Below are positions 7,681 through 16,241 of a stretch of 44,921 nucleotides of DNA, in pieces (within the stretch, counting starts at the first letter, position 1; each line of letters starts with the position of its first letter). The notes under the pieces were generated by a model. It searched no databases. It was not told the origin of the DNA and saw only the letters and a list, made by a program, of their open reading frames with translations. The translations under genes and the position numbers were made by a program. The DNA comes from PVC group bacterium (GTDB lineage: Bacteria; Verrucomicrobiota; Kiritimatiellia; CAIKKV01; CAITUY01). Location of the stretch: positions 1-44,921 of the forward strand of contig CAMDCX010000013.1 of the NCBI GenBank assembly GCA_945890715.1, given 5' to 3'.

Positions 7681-9105
7681 ATGAACCCAAAACCGGAACT
7701 GACGCCTGATCTTGACTCCATTCAGACAGAGCTCGCCCGGCTGGTTGTCCGTGACATGAAGATCCCCCTTGCCGGCTTGGCGAATCTTCTGGAGATGGCG
7801 GACCGGTCTTCTGCGAAGCACTTCAAGACCGAGGCCTCGCAATATGTGAACGATGCCTTGGGCGCCACAGAAACCCTCGAGGAATTGGTGGAGTTTTTAC
7901 TGGGCGTGCGCACCATGATGGCCGGGGGGGGGAGGTCCGACAAGCATGCCTGCGATCTGTTCAGCCTGGCTCGAACCATTTCCGATGGCCTCTCGCAAGC
8001 GGCTCAGGCTGGAGGAGGTGCCATGATAGTCACGGGAGAGCCGGTCACCATATTCTGCGATATCGGTCCGATGTCCCGGGTGATCCGTCATTTGATCCGG
8101 CTCGCCCTCAAGGCAGGAGGCATGGGGGGGGTGGCAACCATCCAGACGGGAGCGTGCAAGGGTAAGGCCTGTTTGTCGGTTGAATGCACCCCGGCTCCTG
8201 GAAAAATCGACGGGGAAGCCGAGGGGCTTGGCTTGACCTATTGCCGTCTCGTGTTGGAGTCCCATGGCGGGTCATTAAGCATCGAGTCAGAGCCGGGGAA
8301 AGCTTGTCGCTGGAACTGTCTTATGCCTGTGGCGAAGGGCATGATGGCGGAGATTGTGACAAGATCCGAGGCATCGGCCCTGGAGCCGTCCCGTCGCTAT
8401 CTCGGAGGCGGACATGACGCGGAAGAGAGCCCGGTGAGCGTGAAATCGCGTTCGATTGTCAGTCGGGGAACCCGTCACCAATTTGGCGTGGCGGTGGCCC
8501 TGATGTCCGCTATTCCGCTTCTGGCATTCTCCTATCTTCTCGGGGATGCCATGTCCTCCCGTTCTTTCGATATTGAAACCTTATATATGATGTTGCCCTC
8601 GGTTGTGGCGCTGATCTCCCTGGGTGTGGTTTTGCTGGCCCGGCATACGCTTGAAGTGGCCGCGCTCCGGAGCACAGTGGAGCGACTCTCCAAAGGGGAG
8701 TTGCCCCAGGTGGATCTCAAGGAGTTGAGCGAGGATTTTTCAGCCATTCAGCGGTGCCTGGGGTCAGTTATGAAGCAGACGGACGAGAAGGTGAGACTCA
8801 TTGAGGCTCAGTCGAAAGCGCTGGTTCAGGCCGAGCAACAGCGGGTGATGGCGGAGACGGTCGGAGCCGCCTGTCATCATTTGGGACAGCCGGCGACCGT
8901 GATTCGGGTTTATCTTGATCTGATGAAAAAGGTCGAGGCGTCGCCGGAGATGAAGGCGATGATCCAGGAATGCCAATCGGCTGTCGAGGAGGTGGCGGGG
9001 GTTCTGCAACGCCTCCAGGGAGTGGGTCAATACCAGACGGAGCCTTATCTGGGGCCTGACGTGCGGGGGAAGTCCCGTGCAGATGAACGGATTTTAAAGA
9101 TCTAG
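7681..9105 (+). CDS. Histidine-kinase-like membrane protein with reversed domain order
   Basis: A 474-residue protein. The N-terminal third resembles a kinase core: a DHp-like helix in which the phospho-accepting His is replaced by Arg24 (RDMKIPLAG where HELRTPL is usual), then an ATPase-like domain whose G2 box is kept (GLGLTYCRLVLESHGG, about 183-198) but whose N box is degenerate (SRVIRHLIRLALK, no Asn). Two hydrophobic segments follow (about 268-288 and 300-322), then a HAMP-like and coiled-coil region and a second DHp-like helix with a real candidate phospho-His, CHHLGQPATVI (His399). The protein ends there, without an ATPase domain. A GTG at 8434 could begin a shorter product. It follows the dehydrogenase by 21 bases and ends one base before a convergent gene. 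Confidence 0.7.
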   Translation: MNPKPELTPDLDSIQTELARLVVRDMKIPLAGLANLLEMADRSSAKHFKTEASQYVNDALGATETLEELVEFLLGVRTMMAGGGRSDKHACDLFSLARTISDGLSQAAQAGGGAMIVTGEPVTIFCDIGPMSRVIRHLIRLALKAGGMGGVATIQTGACKGKACLSVECTPAPGKIDGEAEGLGLTYCRLVLESHGGSLSIESEPGKACRWNCLMPVAKGMMAEIVTRSEASALEPSRRYLGGGHDAEESPVSVKSRSIVSRGTRHQFGVAVALMSAIPLLAFSYLLGDAMSSRSFDIETLYMMLPSVVALISLGVVLLARHTLEVAALRSTVERLSKGELPQVDLKELSEDFSAIQRCLGSVMKQTDEKVRLIEAQSKALVQAEQQRVMAETVGAACHHLGQPATVIRVYLDLMKKVEASPEMKAMIQECQSAVEEVAGVLQRLQGVGQYQTEPYLGPDVRGKSRADERILKI

Positions 9106-9106
9106 G

Positions 9107-9643
9107 TTAAGCGGGTCGCAGTGCGACAGGTTTCCCGAGCACTTCCATCGTTACGATCATTTTCCTGAGAGCCACCCGATCATGAAATCCCTCAAGCACC
9201 AGGGTCGGCTTGGGAACTTTGGGAATTGTGGGTACAGCGGCGGCCCGCTCCGCGGCCCTCATAAACACGCGGGCGGCTTCCTGGGCGGACTCGAGCGGCG
9301 ACGGATAGGCCGGAACAGACTCAACAGTGTGAGTATGCACGGCCACCGGGCGTTCCCGCCGAGGCTTGGCCTGAAGCGGCTTGGTCTGAAGGGGCGGTGA
9401 CGGAAGGGGCGGCGGAGGAACCGTCCTGGGTTGCTCCGCCGGCTTCAAGGTTTTCTCCATCTCCTCGAAGAACTTCCGCAATTCGTCCTGGGGGTTGTCT
9501 GGAGCCACCGTTTCGCCCGGCACCGGCTCGGTCTTGTCTCCCGCCTTCTTCTTACCCATGACCTGAGCCACAATCCACCCGATCACGGCAATGATGCCGA
9601 TGATCATATCCATATCGGAGGCGGCTATGGGTAGAAAATTCAT
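9107..9643 (-). CDS. Small single-span membrane protein downstream of floA
   Basis: A 178-residue protein. Residues about 10-30 (DMIIGIIAVIGWIVAQVMG) form one membrane helix followed by a Lys-rich stretch, so the rest should be cytoplasmic. Residues 70-100 are Pro-rich (PPPPLPSPP) and probably disordered. The last 15 residues (LRKMIVTMEVLGKPVALR) resemble a short conserved helix at the end of many small PVC proteins beside flotillin or NfeD genes. I do not recognise a function. It follows floA by 16 bases and is the last gene of the glyQS-floA operon, so a role as a flotillin partner is possible but unproven. Confidence 0.7.
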   Translation of the reverse strand: MNFLPIAASDMDMIIGIIAVIGWIVAQVMGKKKAGDKTEPVPGETVAPDNPQDELRKFFEEMEKTLKPAEQPRTVPPPPLPSPPLQTKPLQAKPRRERPVAVHTHTVESVPAYPSPLESAQEAARVFMRAAERAAAVPTIPKVPKPTLVLEGFHDRVALRKMIVTMEVLGKPVALRPA

Positions 9644-9659
9644 AAAAACAATGAGGCCC

Positions 9660-10700
9660 TTACCCCTGCTGTTTTTGTGTGTCGTGGCCTTCGCCGGAAA
9701 TGGTTTTGCGCATATCCGTATCAGCCTGGATGTTCTGCATGCGATAGAAGTCCATGACGCCTAGGTTTCCTTTTCGGAAGGCCTCGGCCATTGCCCGGGG
9801 AACCTCAGCCTGAGCCTCGACCACACGGGCCTGCATTTCTTGGACAAGGGCGCGCATTTCCTGCTCCCGTGCCACCGCCATGGCGCGACGACCTTCGGCT
9901 TCCGCCTGCCGCAGTTTCTTGTCGGCCTCGGCGCGTTCGGTTTCCAGCATGGCGCCCACGTTGGCCACATCCTTGGCACCGGTTCCGGCAACGCTGATGT
10001 CGGCGATATCAATGGAGACGATTTCAAAAGCCGTCTGGGAGTCCAGTCCGCTTGCCAGCACCCGGCGGCTGATGGCGTCGGGATTTTCCAGGACGTGCTT
10101 GTAGGAGGGGGATGACCCGATGGCGCTCACAATGCCCTGGCCGACGCGGGCGATGATGGTGTCTTCCCCGGCGCCGCCGACGAGTTGTTCGAGGTTGGTG
10201 CGAACCGTCACGCGCGCCTTGACGAGCATGCGAATCCCGTCCTTGGCCACGGCGTCCAGCATGGTCACCTGGCTCTTCTGGGGATCGGGGCAGTCAATGA
10301 CCTTCGGGATAACACTGGTGCGGACAGCCTCCTGCACATCGCGTCCGGCCAGATTGATGGCCGCCGCTTGCTGGAAGGTGAGCGCAATGCTGGCCTTGTC
10401 AGCGGCGATCAATCCGTTGACCACATTGATCACATCACCGCCTGCAAGGAAGTGGGCTTCCAGTGGGTCGGTATCCAGATTTAAGCCGGCCTTGATCAGT
10501 CGAATGCGGGCATCCACGATCAGCAGCGGCGGAACATGGCGCAGCTTCATGCCCACAAGGGACAGGATCGGCACCCGGGCGCCGGACATCAGTGCCCGCA
10601 CCCAAACCTTGATGAAATAGAAAAACACACCCAGGATGATGAAGGCGATAATCGCCGAGAGAATGAACAAAACCCCAACAATATTATTCACGACCCACAT
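9660..10700 (-). CDS. floA: Flotillin-like protein FloA
   Basis: FloA is an SPFH-family scaffold protein that forms foci in the membrane and organises lipid-microdomain proteins. The 346 residues have a hydrophobic N-terminal hairpin (about 5-32), the SPFH domain (about 35-220, with [23 protein letters not shown] in part and the CPDPQ segment typical of FloA/YqfA), then a long Ala/Glu-rich coiled coil (about 225-315, [19 protein letters not shown]). AAAAGGAG precedes the ATG by six bases. Neighbouring NfeD genes are the usual companions of FloA. Length agrees with Bacillus FloA (about 330). Confidence 0.94.
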   Translation of the reverse strand: MWVVNNIVGVLFILSAIIAFIILGVFFYFIKVWVRALMSGARVPILSLVGMKLRHVPPLLIVDARIRLIKAGLNLDTDPLEAHFLAGGDVINVVNGLIAADKASIALTFQQAAAINLAGRDVQEAVRTSVIPKVIDCPDPQKSQVTMLDAVAKDGIRMLVKARVTVRTNLEQLVGGAGEDTIIARVGQGIVSAIGSSPSYKHVLENPDAISRRVLASGLDSQTAFEIVSIDIADISVAGTGAKDVANVGAMLETERAEADKKLRQAEAEGRRAMAVAREQEMRALVQEMQARVVEAQAEVPRAMAEAFRKGNLGVMDFYRMQNIQADTDMRKTISGEGHDTQKQQG

Positions 10701-10752
10701 ATTCGCTCCTTTTATTGACTCGACAGTTTACAGCTTGCATTACACATTTTTT

Positions 10753-11982
10753 CTACACCGCTCCCGGCGGAAAATTTCCCGGCAAAGGCGGCGGTTTGGT
10801 CGCCGGATCCTGGGGATAGGACACCATGACGGGTATCCGGCGATCCAGAATGGCTCCAACCAGGGCACCCATTCCCGCCAGCGTCATGATAAACCAGAAC
10901 ACAATGCCGAACGGAAACGGAAGGCTACTGGCGGCGTACAGTATCAACAACCCCAATGCCATGACAGGAAAAAGAAGATGGGGAGGGATCGGTGTTTTGC
11001 GGCGTAGTAACAGGTGTCCCACAAAGAGGCCGGTAATGATTTTGCTGACATACATCAGGAGGGTATAAGCCAGAATCAGCATGATGCTCAGGGGAATTCC
11101 GACCAGGGTGAACAGAAGGAAAAACGCCATCATGGGGACGAGGGCAAAGGTGACGAAACCAAAGAGGAGGCAGCGCCAGACGGATTCGGAGAGCTTGTGA
11201 ACGCTGAGGGCGACAACTCCGGGCATGAGCGAGACGAAGACCAGTCCCACTAGGATGGCCCCTGAAAGAAGGGCCAGTTGCACTATCAGGGAGGCGGTGG
11301 TTATGGGCGCCGCGGCCTCTGGCTCAAGGATTTCCTGCCGGATCATTTTTCCACCCAGCGCGACGCGGGAGTCCAGAACCAGATCCCGATCCATCCGGTA
11401 CACCAGATTGCCGGCAATTCGGGTTCCCGGCGTGACGGTGATATCGCTGGCGGTGACGTTCAGGTTCCCGTTGAACCGGCCAGCGAGTGTGACTTTTGTG
11501 CCAAGAATACGGGAATTTCCGGAAATGGTTCCGCTCACAATGATATCCTGGCCGACCAGAAAGAGATCGCCCCCCACGGTGGTATTGGTGCCCAGCACCA
11601 GAGTGGGGGCAAAGGCCATGAGGTTCCGGCCAATAGAGCCGTTGACGGTGCAGGATTTCAGGGCCGCCAGCCGCGCATGGTTCGACGTGACCCCAGTCAT
11701 ATCTACGCTTTCCCCGGCCGCCCAGAGATCGGATCGGAAGGTGCCCGGAAGCCGCACAGTGGCAGGATTGGTCGAGGTTGTCTGGTTAACGCTGTCGGCG
11801 AGCAGGAAACAATCGTCTTCGGCCAGTCCGGAAAAGGTTACGGTACGCCCTTGCGCCCAGAGTTCATTGGTGGTCGTCTGGTTTTCGGCAACGAGGACGT
11901 TTTCGACCGATTGAAAATCAATAGCCGTGCAGGTGGATGCCAGCAGGATGAGGGAGAGAATGGCCGCGGCTCTGAAACTCAT
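10753..11982 (-). CDS. Bactofilin-like beta-helical envelope protein with C-terminal membrane domain
   Basis: A 409-residue protein. Residues 1-20 form a signal peptide. Residues about 25-215 are repetitive short strands with Gly/Asn/Thr turns (for example VNGSIGRNLMAFA, TVGGDLFLVGQDI, GRFNGNLNVTASDI), the pattern of polymer-forming bactofilin-type (DUF583) beta-helices. From about 228 there are four to five membrane segments with short loops, including VGLVFVSLMPGVVALSVHKL and a final LPFPFGIVFWFIMTL. The C-terminus is Pro-rich. The helix would therefore be exported and membrane-anchored, unlike cytoplasmic bactofilins. Its ATGA start overlaps the short NfeD gene, so a role in the same membrane module is likely. 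Function unknown. Confidence 0.72.
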   Translation of the reverse strand: MSFRAAAILSLILLASTCTAIDFQSVENVLVAENQTTTNELWAQGRTVTFSGLAEDDCFLLADSVNQTTSTNPATVRLPGTFRSDLWAAGESVDMTGVTSNHARLAALKSCTVNGSIGRNLMAFAPTLVLGTNTTVGGDLFLVGQDIIVSGTISGNSRILGTKVTLAGRFNGNLNVTASDITVTPGTRIAGNLVYRMDRDLVLDSRVALGGKMIRQEILEPEAAAPITTASLIVQLALLSGAILVGLVFVSLMPGVVALSVHKLSESVWRCLLFGFVTFALVPMMAFFLLFTLVGIPLSIMLILAYTLLMYVSKIITGLFVGHLLLRRKTPIPPHLLFPVMALGLLILYAASSLPFPFGIVFWFIMTLAGMGALVGAILDRRIPVMVSYPQDPATKPPPLPGNFPPGAV

Positions 11983-12452
11983 GCGTTACCCTTCCGGACG
12001 ACAATGCGGTTTCCCTCGACTTTGACAATCGTCACCGGCTGATCCGGCTCAATGATTCCGCTTTCGGCGACCACATCCAGCCGCTGGCCGTCAATCAGGG
12101 CGAATCCGGCCGGCCTGAGTTGGGATACGGCGGTTCCGGATCGACCCATGAGCGCCTGCTTGGAGTCCGAGGACTTGAAAGACTTTCCATCCATATTGAG
12201 GGTCATTTTCTGGCCGATTCCGGAGCGTGGAAATAACTTGATCCAGGCTGCGACGGTGATGACCATCAGGATGAGCACTCCGAACAGGGTGTAAAAGCCG
12301 CAGGCATTGCTGATTCCGAACGCCACGATGACGGCGGCGAACAGGGCTATGCCTCCGAGGGTTCCCAGAACGGCGCCCGGCACAAAAATTTCAGCCCCGA
12401 TCAACAGCGTGCCGGCGGCGAGAAGAACGATCAGCAGGGTAGTAGTGTCCAT
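11979..12452 (-). CDS. Short NfeD protein (NfeD1b type)
   Basis: A 157-residue protein with membrane helices at about 5-22, 30-47 and 52-70, followed by an OB-fold domain (about 90-155: LMGRSGTAVSQLRPAGFALIDGQRL in part and VKVEGNRIVVR). This is the short NfeD type that lacks the protease domain and is commonly encoded next to flotillins, where it supports microdomain assembly. It begins four bases after the long NfeD gene. The OB-fold ends of the two proteins are clearly related (PAG ... GNRIVV), suggesting an old duplication. Confidence 0.88.
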   Translation of the reverse strand: MDTTTLLIVLLAAGTLLIGAEIFVPGAVLGTLGGIALFAAVIVAFGISNACGFYTLFGVLILMVITVAAWIKLFPRSGIGQKMTLNMDGKSFKSSDSKQALMGRSGTAVSQLRPAGFALIDGQRLDVVAESGIIEPDQPVTIVKVEGNRIVVRKGNA

Positions 12453-12456
12453 AAAC

Positions 12457-13857
12457 TTAAGCTTTCTCGATACGGGTCACAATTATACGGTTCCCGCGGG
12501 CTTCGGCAATCACGATCGCTTCACCGGCTTCATAAAAATCACCCCGGGTGACCACATTCAGGCGCAGGGTGCCGAATCGTGCGGCTCCTGCGGGATTCAA
12601 ACGGGTTTCCGTGATTCCCTGACGTCCGACCAGTGAAGAGGTATCAGAAGCAGCCGTGAATCCGTCGGTACGAGAAGTGGCACTATCCAGTATCAGCTTC
12701 CTGAACAGCCGTGTTTGGGGGAGAAGCCCCGCCACCAGCGCAAAGCCCACGGCGGAAAGGAGCAGGGATTTTGAAAATTCGATGACGGAAAACGAAAGTT
12801 GGGGCAGGGAGGGATACCACGGATCTCCGGGATAGTGCTGGATCATGGCCATCAGGATCGACACGATGATGAGGGTGATTCCGATAATGCCGGGGAGCAG
12901 GATTCCCGGGAAGAGGAACAGTTCAACCAGGATCAGGAGGATTCCCAGGGCAAACAGAGTTATTTCTTCCAGTCCCGAAAGCCCCGCGATGTGGGAGCCC
13001 CAGAACCAGATGGCCAGGAGGAGTGCCCCCAGAATGCCCGGCAATCCGAATCCGGGGGTCTTGAACTCGATGTAAATTCCCAGCAGACCCAGTGCGAGAA
13101 TAATGATGGAAAAGGACTCGATGAACCGCGCGATTTCCTCGGCGCTGGTGACGGTGAGTTCAATCTGCTCGCAGTTCTCCTTGCCAATCTTTTTCAAGAG
13201 GGCGTCCAAATTCTCCACGGTTCCATCCGAGAGCAGGTTTTTTTTCAGCGGGCCGACCGGGCGTTCGGCGTCCTTGTTGGTCAGGGTCAGGAGCTGCCCT
13301 TTTTTGGAGATCACCTCATCGCCGATCTTGTATTCGGAATCGCGCCGAACCATGGCCTCGGCGAGTTTCGGGTCGTGGCCGCGGTGCTGGGCGGCGGCCC
13401 GGATCATGGCGGCAACATAGGAGACTGATTTTTCCTCAACGGATTCGGGCATGGGCTGAACCTCGCCAGTCAGACCCAGCATGATGGGCATGGCGTCGCC
13501 GATCTTGCTGCCGGGGGTCATGTAAATGTGGTCGGTGGCCATGGCGATGATGGCACCGGCCGAGATGGCGTTGGGGTTGACCAGCGTGTAGGAGGGAACC
13601 TTGAGACCCCTCAGCAGGGTGAGAATTTCCTCGGCGGAATCAACCCGTCCCCCGGGGGTGTCCATATCAAAGATGATGGCCTCAGCTCCCTCGTTTTCGG
13701 CCTCGATGAGGCCCCGGCGGATCACATACACCAGGGCGGTGTCAATGACATCGTGGATCGGGATGATGTACACCTTGCCGGGAACGGCATTCGTCGCAGC
13801 CCCGGCGGGCAAGGACAGAAGAGATAGTAATAGCGCCAGAAAACGGATGAATTTCAT
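12457..13857 (-). CDS. Long NfeD membrane serine protease (NfeD1a / ClpP class)
   Basis: A 466-residue protein in three parts. After a signal peptide (1-20) comes a ClpP-type Ser-Lys protease domain (about 28-220): FDMDTPGGRVDSA is the oxyanion-strand motif, the nucleophile is Ser99 in NPNAISAGAIIAMA, and Lys143 (EEKSVSYVAAMIR) fits the catalytic Lys. Next is a membrane domain with four to five helices (about 235-400), then the OB-fold (about 405-465, VGRQGITETRLNPAG). In the archaeal relative this protease cuts the C-terminus of a stomatin/flotillin partner, so FloA, encoded three genes on, is the likely partner (inference). ATGA overlap with the LolA-like gene upstream. Confidence 0.9.
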   Translation of the reverse strand: MKFIRFLALLLSLLSLPAGAATNAVPGKVYIIPIHDVIDTALVYVIRRGLIEAENEGAEAIIFDMDTPGGRVDSAEEILTLLRGLKVPSYTLVNPNAISAGAIIAMATDHIYMTPGSKIGDAMPIMLGLTGEVQPMPESVEEKSVSYVAAMIRAAAQHRGHDPKLAEAMVRRDSEYKIGDEVISKKGQLLTLTNKDAERPVGPLKKNLLSDGTVENLDALLKKIGKENCEQIELTVTSAEEIARFIESFSIIILALGLLGIYIEFKTPGFGLPGILGALLLAIWFWGSHIAGLSGLEEITLFALGILLILVELFLFPGILLPGIIGITLIIVSILMAMIQHYPGDPWYPSLPQLSFSVIEFSKSLLLSAVGFALVAGLLPQTRLFRKLILDSATSRTDGFTAASDTSSLVGRQGITETRLNPAGAARFGTLRLNVVTRGDFYEAGEAIVIAEARGNRIIVTRIEKA

Positions 13858-14627
13858 GGGGTAGGGTCTCCTGAGGCCACGGCATCCCGGATTCGAAGGA
13901 TGGTGGTAATTTGACGAGAAAGATCTTCGACTTCGAGATCCTTGATCATCCAGTCGTGGTTGATTTTCTTGAAACTTTTGACAGACATCCGGCGGGTGAG
14001 GTTGGCCAACTTGTCGTAGCCGTGTGCCTGGAGCAGCATCGAGACCCCCTTATCCACCCAGATCCGGACACTCGCATAGGGCGCCATTCCGCCGACGGGG
14101 GCATGACGATCGAGAACATAACAGGGTTGCCCGCGATTTTTCTCTTCGCCGATGATGTGTCCGCCCGTCCACCAGAGGAAGCCGAGAGTGAGATCCATCC
14201 AGGACAGCCCGGTATTCTGGATGGCCTGATCAAGGGAAGGCGCCGGAGCGCCCCGCATCGGATCCCCTGTCAGGTAGAGGAACGAGACCCGTCCCTTATC
14301 CCGGAGTACGGTTAACTGTTCCAGCGGCTTTCCGAAGGCATCCCCGATGGTGTAGGTCGCCTCGCGCGGATAACGCAGTTGGATGGATATGGTGAGCCGA
14401 CTCTTATTGCCTTCTTCCGGAGTGGTGAGGAGGTCGCCGGAGAGGCGGATGGGTTTGGAGGGCAGCCGGGCCAAAAGGTTGCTCATGAGGGCGTCCACCG
14501 AGGGCAGTTCGGCGACAGCCGCAGTAGGCGCCGTGATTATCGCCGGGGCCGGGTTGGTCTGGGCGACGGCGGAAAGCACCGCGACCACAGACCCCAACCC
14601 ACAGACCATGAACCGGAATTTCATCAC
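13854..14627 (-). CDS. LolA-like outer-membrane lipoprotein-sorting protein
   Basis: A 257-residue exported protein with a signal peptide (about 1-22, cleavage after SAVAQ). The mature part is a LolA/LolB-like half barrel: the central WMDLTLGFLWWTGGHIIGEE and YVLDRHAP segments, then YASVRIWVDKGVSMLLQA and KKINHDWMIKDLEVED are the pattern annotated as outer membrane lipoprotein-sorting protein. It would carry or sense lipids or lipoproteins in the periplasm; the exact ligand is not known. It overlaps glyQS and the long NfeD gene by ATGA on both sides and is therefore embedded in the operon. Confidence 0.72.
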   Translation of the reverse strand: MMKFRFMVCGLGSVVAVLSAVAQTNPAPAIITAPTAAVAELPSVDALMSNLLARLPSKPIRLSGDLLTTPEEGNKSRLTISIQLRYPREATYTIGDAFGKPLEQLTVLRDKGRVSFLYLTGDPMRGAPAPSLDQAIQNTGLSWMDLTLGFLWWTGGHIIGEEKNRGQPCYVLDRHAPVGGMAPYASVRIWVDKGVSMLLQAHGYDKLANLTRRMSVKSFKKINHDWMIKDLEVEDLSRQITTILRIRDAVASGDPTP

Positions 14628-16054
14628 CCCATCCTTGAAAGGAGTTCCGCCTCGAGCTGGTCGATCGGAATCCGGATTTGCTTCATGGAGTCGCGTTCCC
14701 GGAGGGTGACGGTGTTGTCCTGAAGGGTATCGAAGTCAACGGTCACACAGAACGGGGTTCCGATTTCGTCCTGGCGGCGGTAGCGTCGGCCGATGGCGCC
14801 GGTCTGATCGTAGAAGCAGGGCCAGTGACGGCGCAGGGTGTTGAAGAGAGTTCGCGACTTATCCACCAGTTCGGGTTTGTTCTTCAGGAGCGGGAACACG
14901 GCGACTTTGATGGGGGCCACGCGCGGGGCGAATCGCATCACGGTTCGGGCCTCGAAGCCTTCCGGAGGCTGTTTCCCGGGCTCGGCCGGAATCGCCGGGC
15001 CGTCCTTGGGAATCCATTCCTCATGATAGGCGTTGCAAAGCAGCGCCAGGGCGATGCGATCTACGCCGGCGGAGGGTTCCACCACGTGCGGAATAAACTT
15101 CTCGTTGGTTTCCTGATTGAAGTATTCCATGGATTTTCCGCTGAATTCCTGGTGGCGGCTGAGATCGAAATTGCCTCGTGCGGCAATGCCCTCGAGTTCC
15201 TGGATGCCGAAGGGAAAGGCATACATGATGTCCACGCAAGCGCTGGCATAATGGGCCAGTTCAGCTTTGTCGTAGACATATTGGGTGATGCTCTCCTTGG
15301 GAAGTCCGATGGACTGGTACCACTTGACCCGTTCGGCCACCCAGTAGTTGTGCCATTCCTGATCGGTGCCCGGCTTGATGAAGAATTCCAGCTCCATCTG
15401 CTCGAATTCGCGTGACCGGAAGGTGTAGTTGCGCGGATTGATCTCGTTGCGGAAGGCCTTTCCGATCTGGGCGATACCGAACGGGACCTTCTGGCGGGAC
15501 GTTGCCAGCACATTTCCGAACTGGGCGAAAATGCCCTGGGCGGTTTCCGGGCGCAGGTACGCGACGGACGATTCATCCTGAAGGGGGCCGACAAAGGTCT
15601 TGAACATCAGGTTGAAGGCGCGGGGATCCGTCAGTTCCTTGGAGCCGCAGGTCGGGCATTTGGTTCCCTCGGGAACCTTGAACTTTTCCTCAACCTTGGT
15701 GCTCTCAGCGGGTTTAAGGCCCAGTTCCTCGAACAACTGGTCGGCGCGGAATCGTTTTTTGCAGCCGCGGCAGTCAATCATGGGATCGGTAAAGCCGCCG
15801 ACATGGCCTGAGGCTTCCCAGATGCGGGGGTGCATGATGATGGAGCAATCGAGACCCACGACATCCTCGCGGTCGCGAACCATGTCCTGCCACCAGGCGT
15901 CACGGATGTTACGCTTCAATTCGCAGCCGAGCGGACCGTAATCCCAGAACCCGTTGATCCCGCCGTAGATTTCAGAACTTTGAAAGATAAATCCCCTCCG
16001 CTTACAAAGCGAGGCGAGGTGTTCCATGGATAAGATTGATTCTGCTGTGCTCAT
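14624..16054 (-). CDS. glyQS: Glycyl-tRNA synthetase, alpha2 type
   Basis: Charges tRNA-Gly with glycine. This is the single-chain class II homodimer type, not the alpha2beta2 type common in many bacteria. Class II motif 2 is FRNEINPRNYTFRSREFEQMELEFF in outline and motif 3 is EPSAGVDRIALALL. A zinc-ribbon-like insertion has Cys pairs in DCRGCKKRF and KCPTCGSKEL. The C-terminal anticodon-binding domain starts near VMRFAPRVAPIKVAVFPL. The second ATG (16054) is preferred: AGGA lies eight bases before it, while the first ATG (16063) has none. It leads the operon; no T-box was recognised in the short upstream region, which holds a hexamer palindrome. Confidence 0.95.
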   Translation of the reverse strand: MSTAESILSMEHLASLCKRRGFIFQSSEIYGGINGFWDYGPLGCELKRNIRDAWWQDMVRDREDVVGLDCSIIMHPRIWEASGHVGGFTDPMIDCRGCKKRFRADQLFEELGLKPAESTKVEEKFKVPEGTKCPTCGSKELTDPRAFNLMFKTFVGPLQDESSVAYLRPETAQGIFAQFGNVLATSRQKVPFGIAQIGKAFRNEINPRNYTFRSREFEQMELEFFIKPGTDQEWHNYWVAERVKWYQSIGLPKESITQYVYDKAELAHYASACVDIMYAFPFGIQELEGIAARGNFDLSRHQEFSGKSMEYFNQETNEKFIPHVVEPSAGVDRIALALLCNAYHEEWIPKDGPAIPAEPGKQPPEGFEARTVMRFAPRVAPIKVAVFPLLKNKPELVDKSRTLFNTLRRHWPCFYDQTGAIGRRYRRQDEIGTPFCVTVDFDTLQDNTVTLRERDSMKQIRIPIDQLEAELLSRMG

Positions 16055-16106
16055 GCGGGACATCCTGTAGGAGGGGGGCGTGAGGGGTCAAGGAATTTCA
16101 AACAAT

Positions 16107-16183
16107 CATAATCGTAATCGTAATCATAATCCTGATCCTGCGCCTGGGAAGCGATTACGATTATGATTACGATTACGATTATG
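16107..16183. repeat. AATCRT hexamer palindrome, copy 2
   Basis: The 25-base arm at 16107-16131 (AATCGT/AATCAT units) is perfectly complementary to 16159-16183, with a 27-base loop containing CCTGATCCTGCGCCTGGG. It lies in the divergent gap between glyQS and the site-2 protease gene, where promoters for both should lie. No flanking duplication like that of copy 1 was seen. Confidence 0.85.
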
Positions 16184-16241
16184 AGGCTTGCTGACGGATA
16201 GTTGCATTTTTAGTGAAGGGTTGTGTATAGTCCCGCACATT

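Noticed and set aside
11278-12042. 254-codon plus-strand frame antisense to the bactofilin-like gene
   Set aside because: Shadow of a strong minus-strand gene with signal peptide and membrane segments; composition is that of an antisense frame.
14678-15415. 245-codon plus-strand frame antisense to glyQS
   Set aside because: The opposite strand encodes a complete glycyl-tRNA synthetase; this is a shadow.
16064-16106. T-box or riboswitch upstream of glyQS
   Set aside because: The upstream gap is only about 180 bases, mostly a hexamer palindrome; no T-box core or antiterminator could be found.
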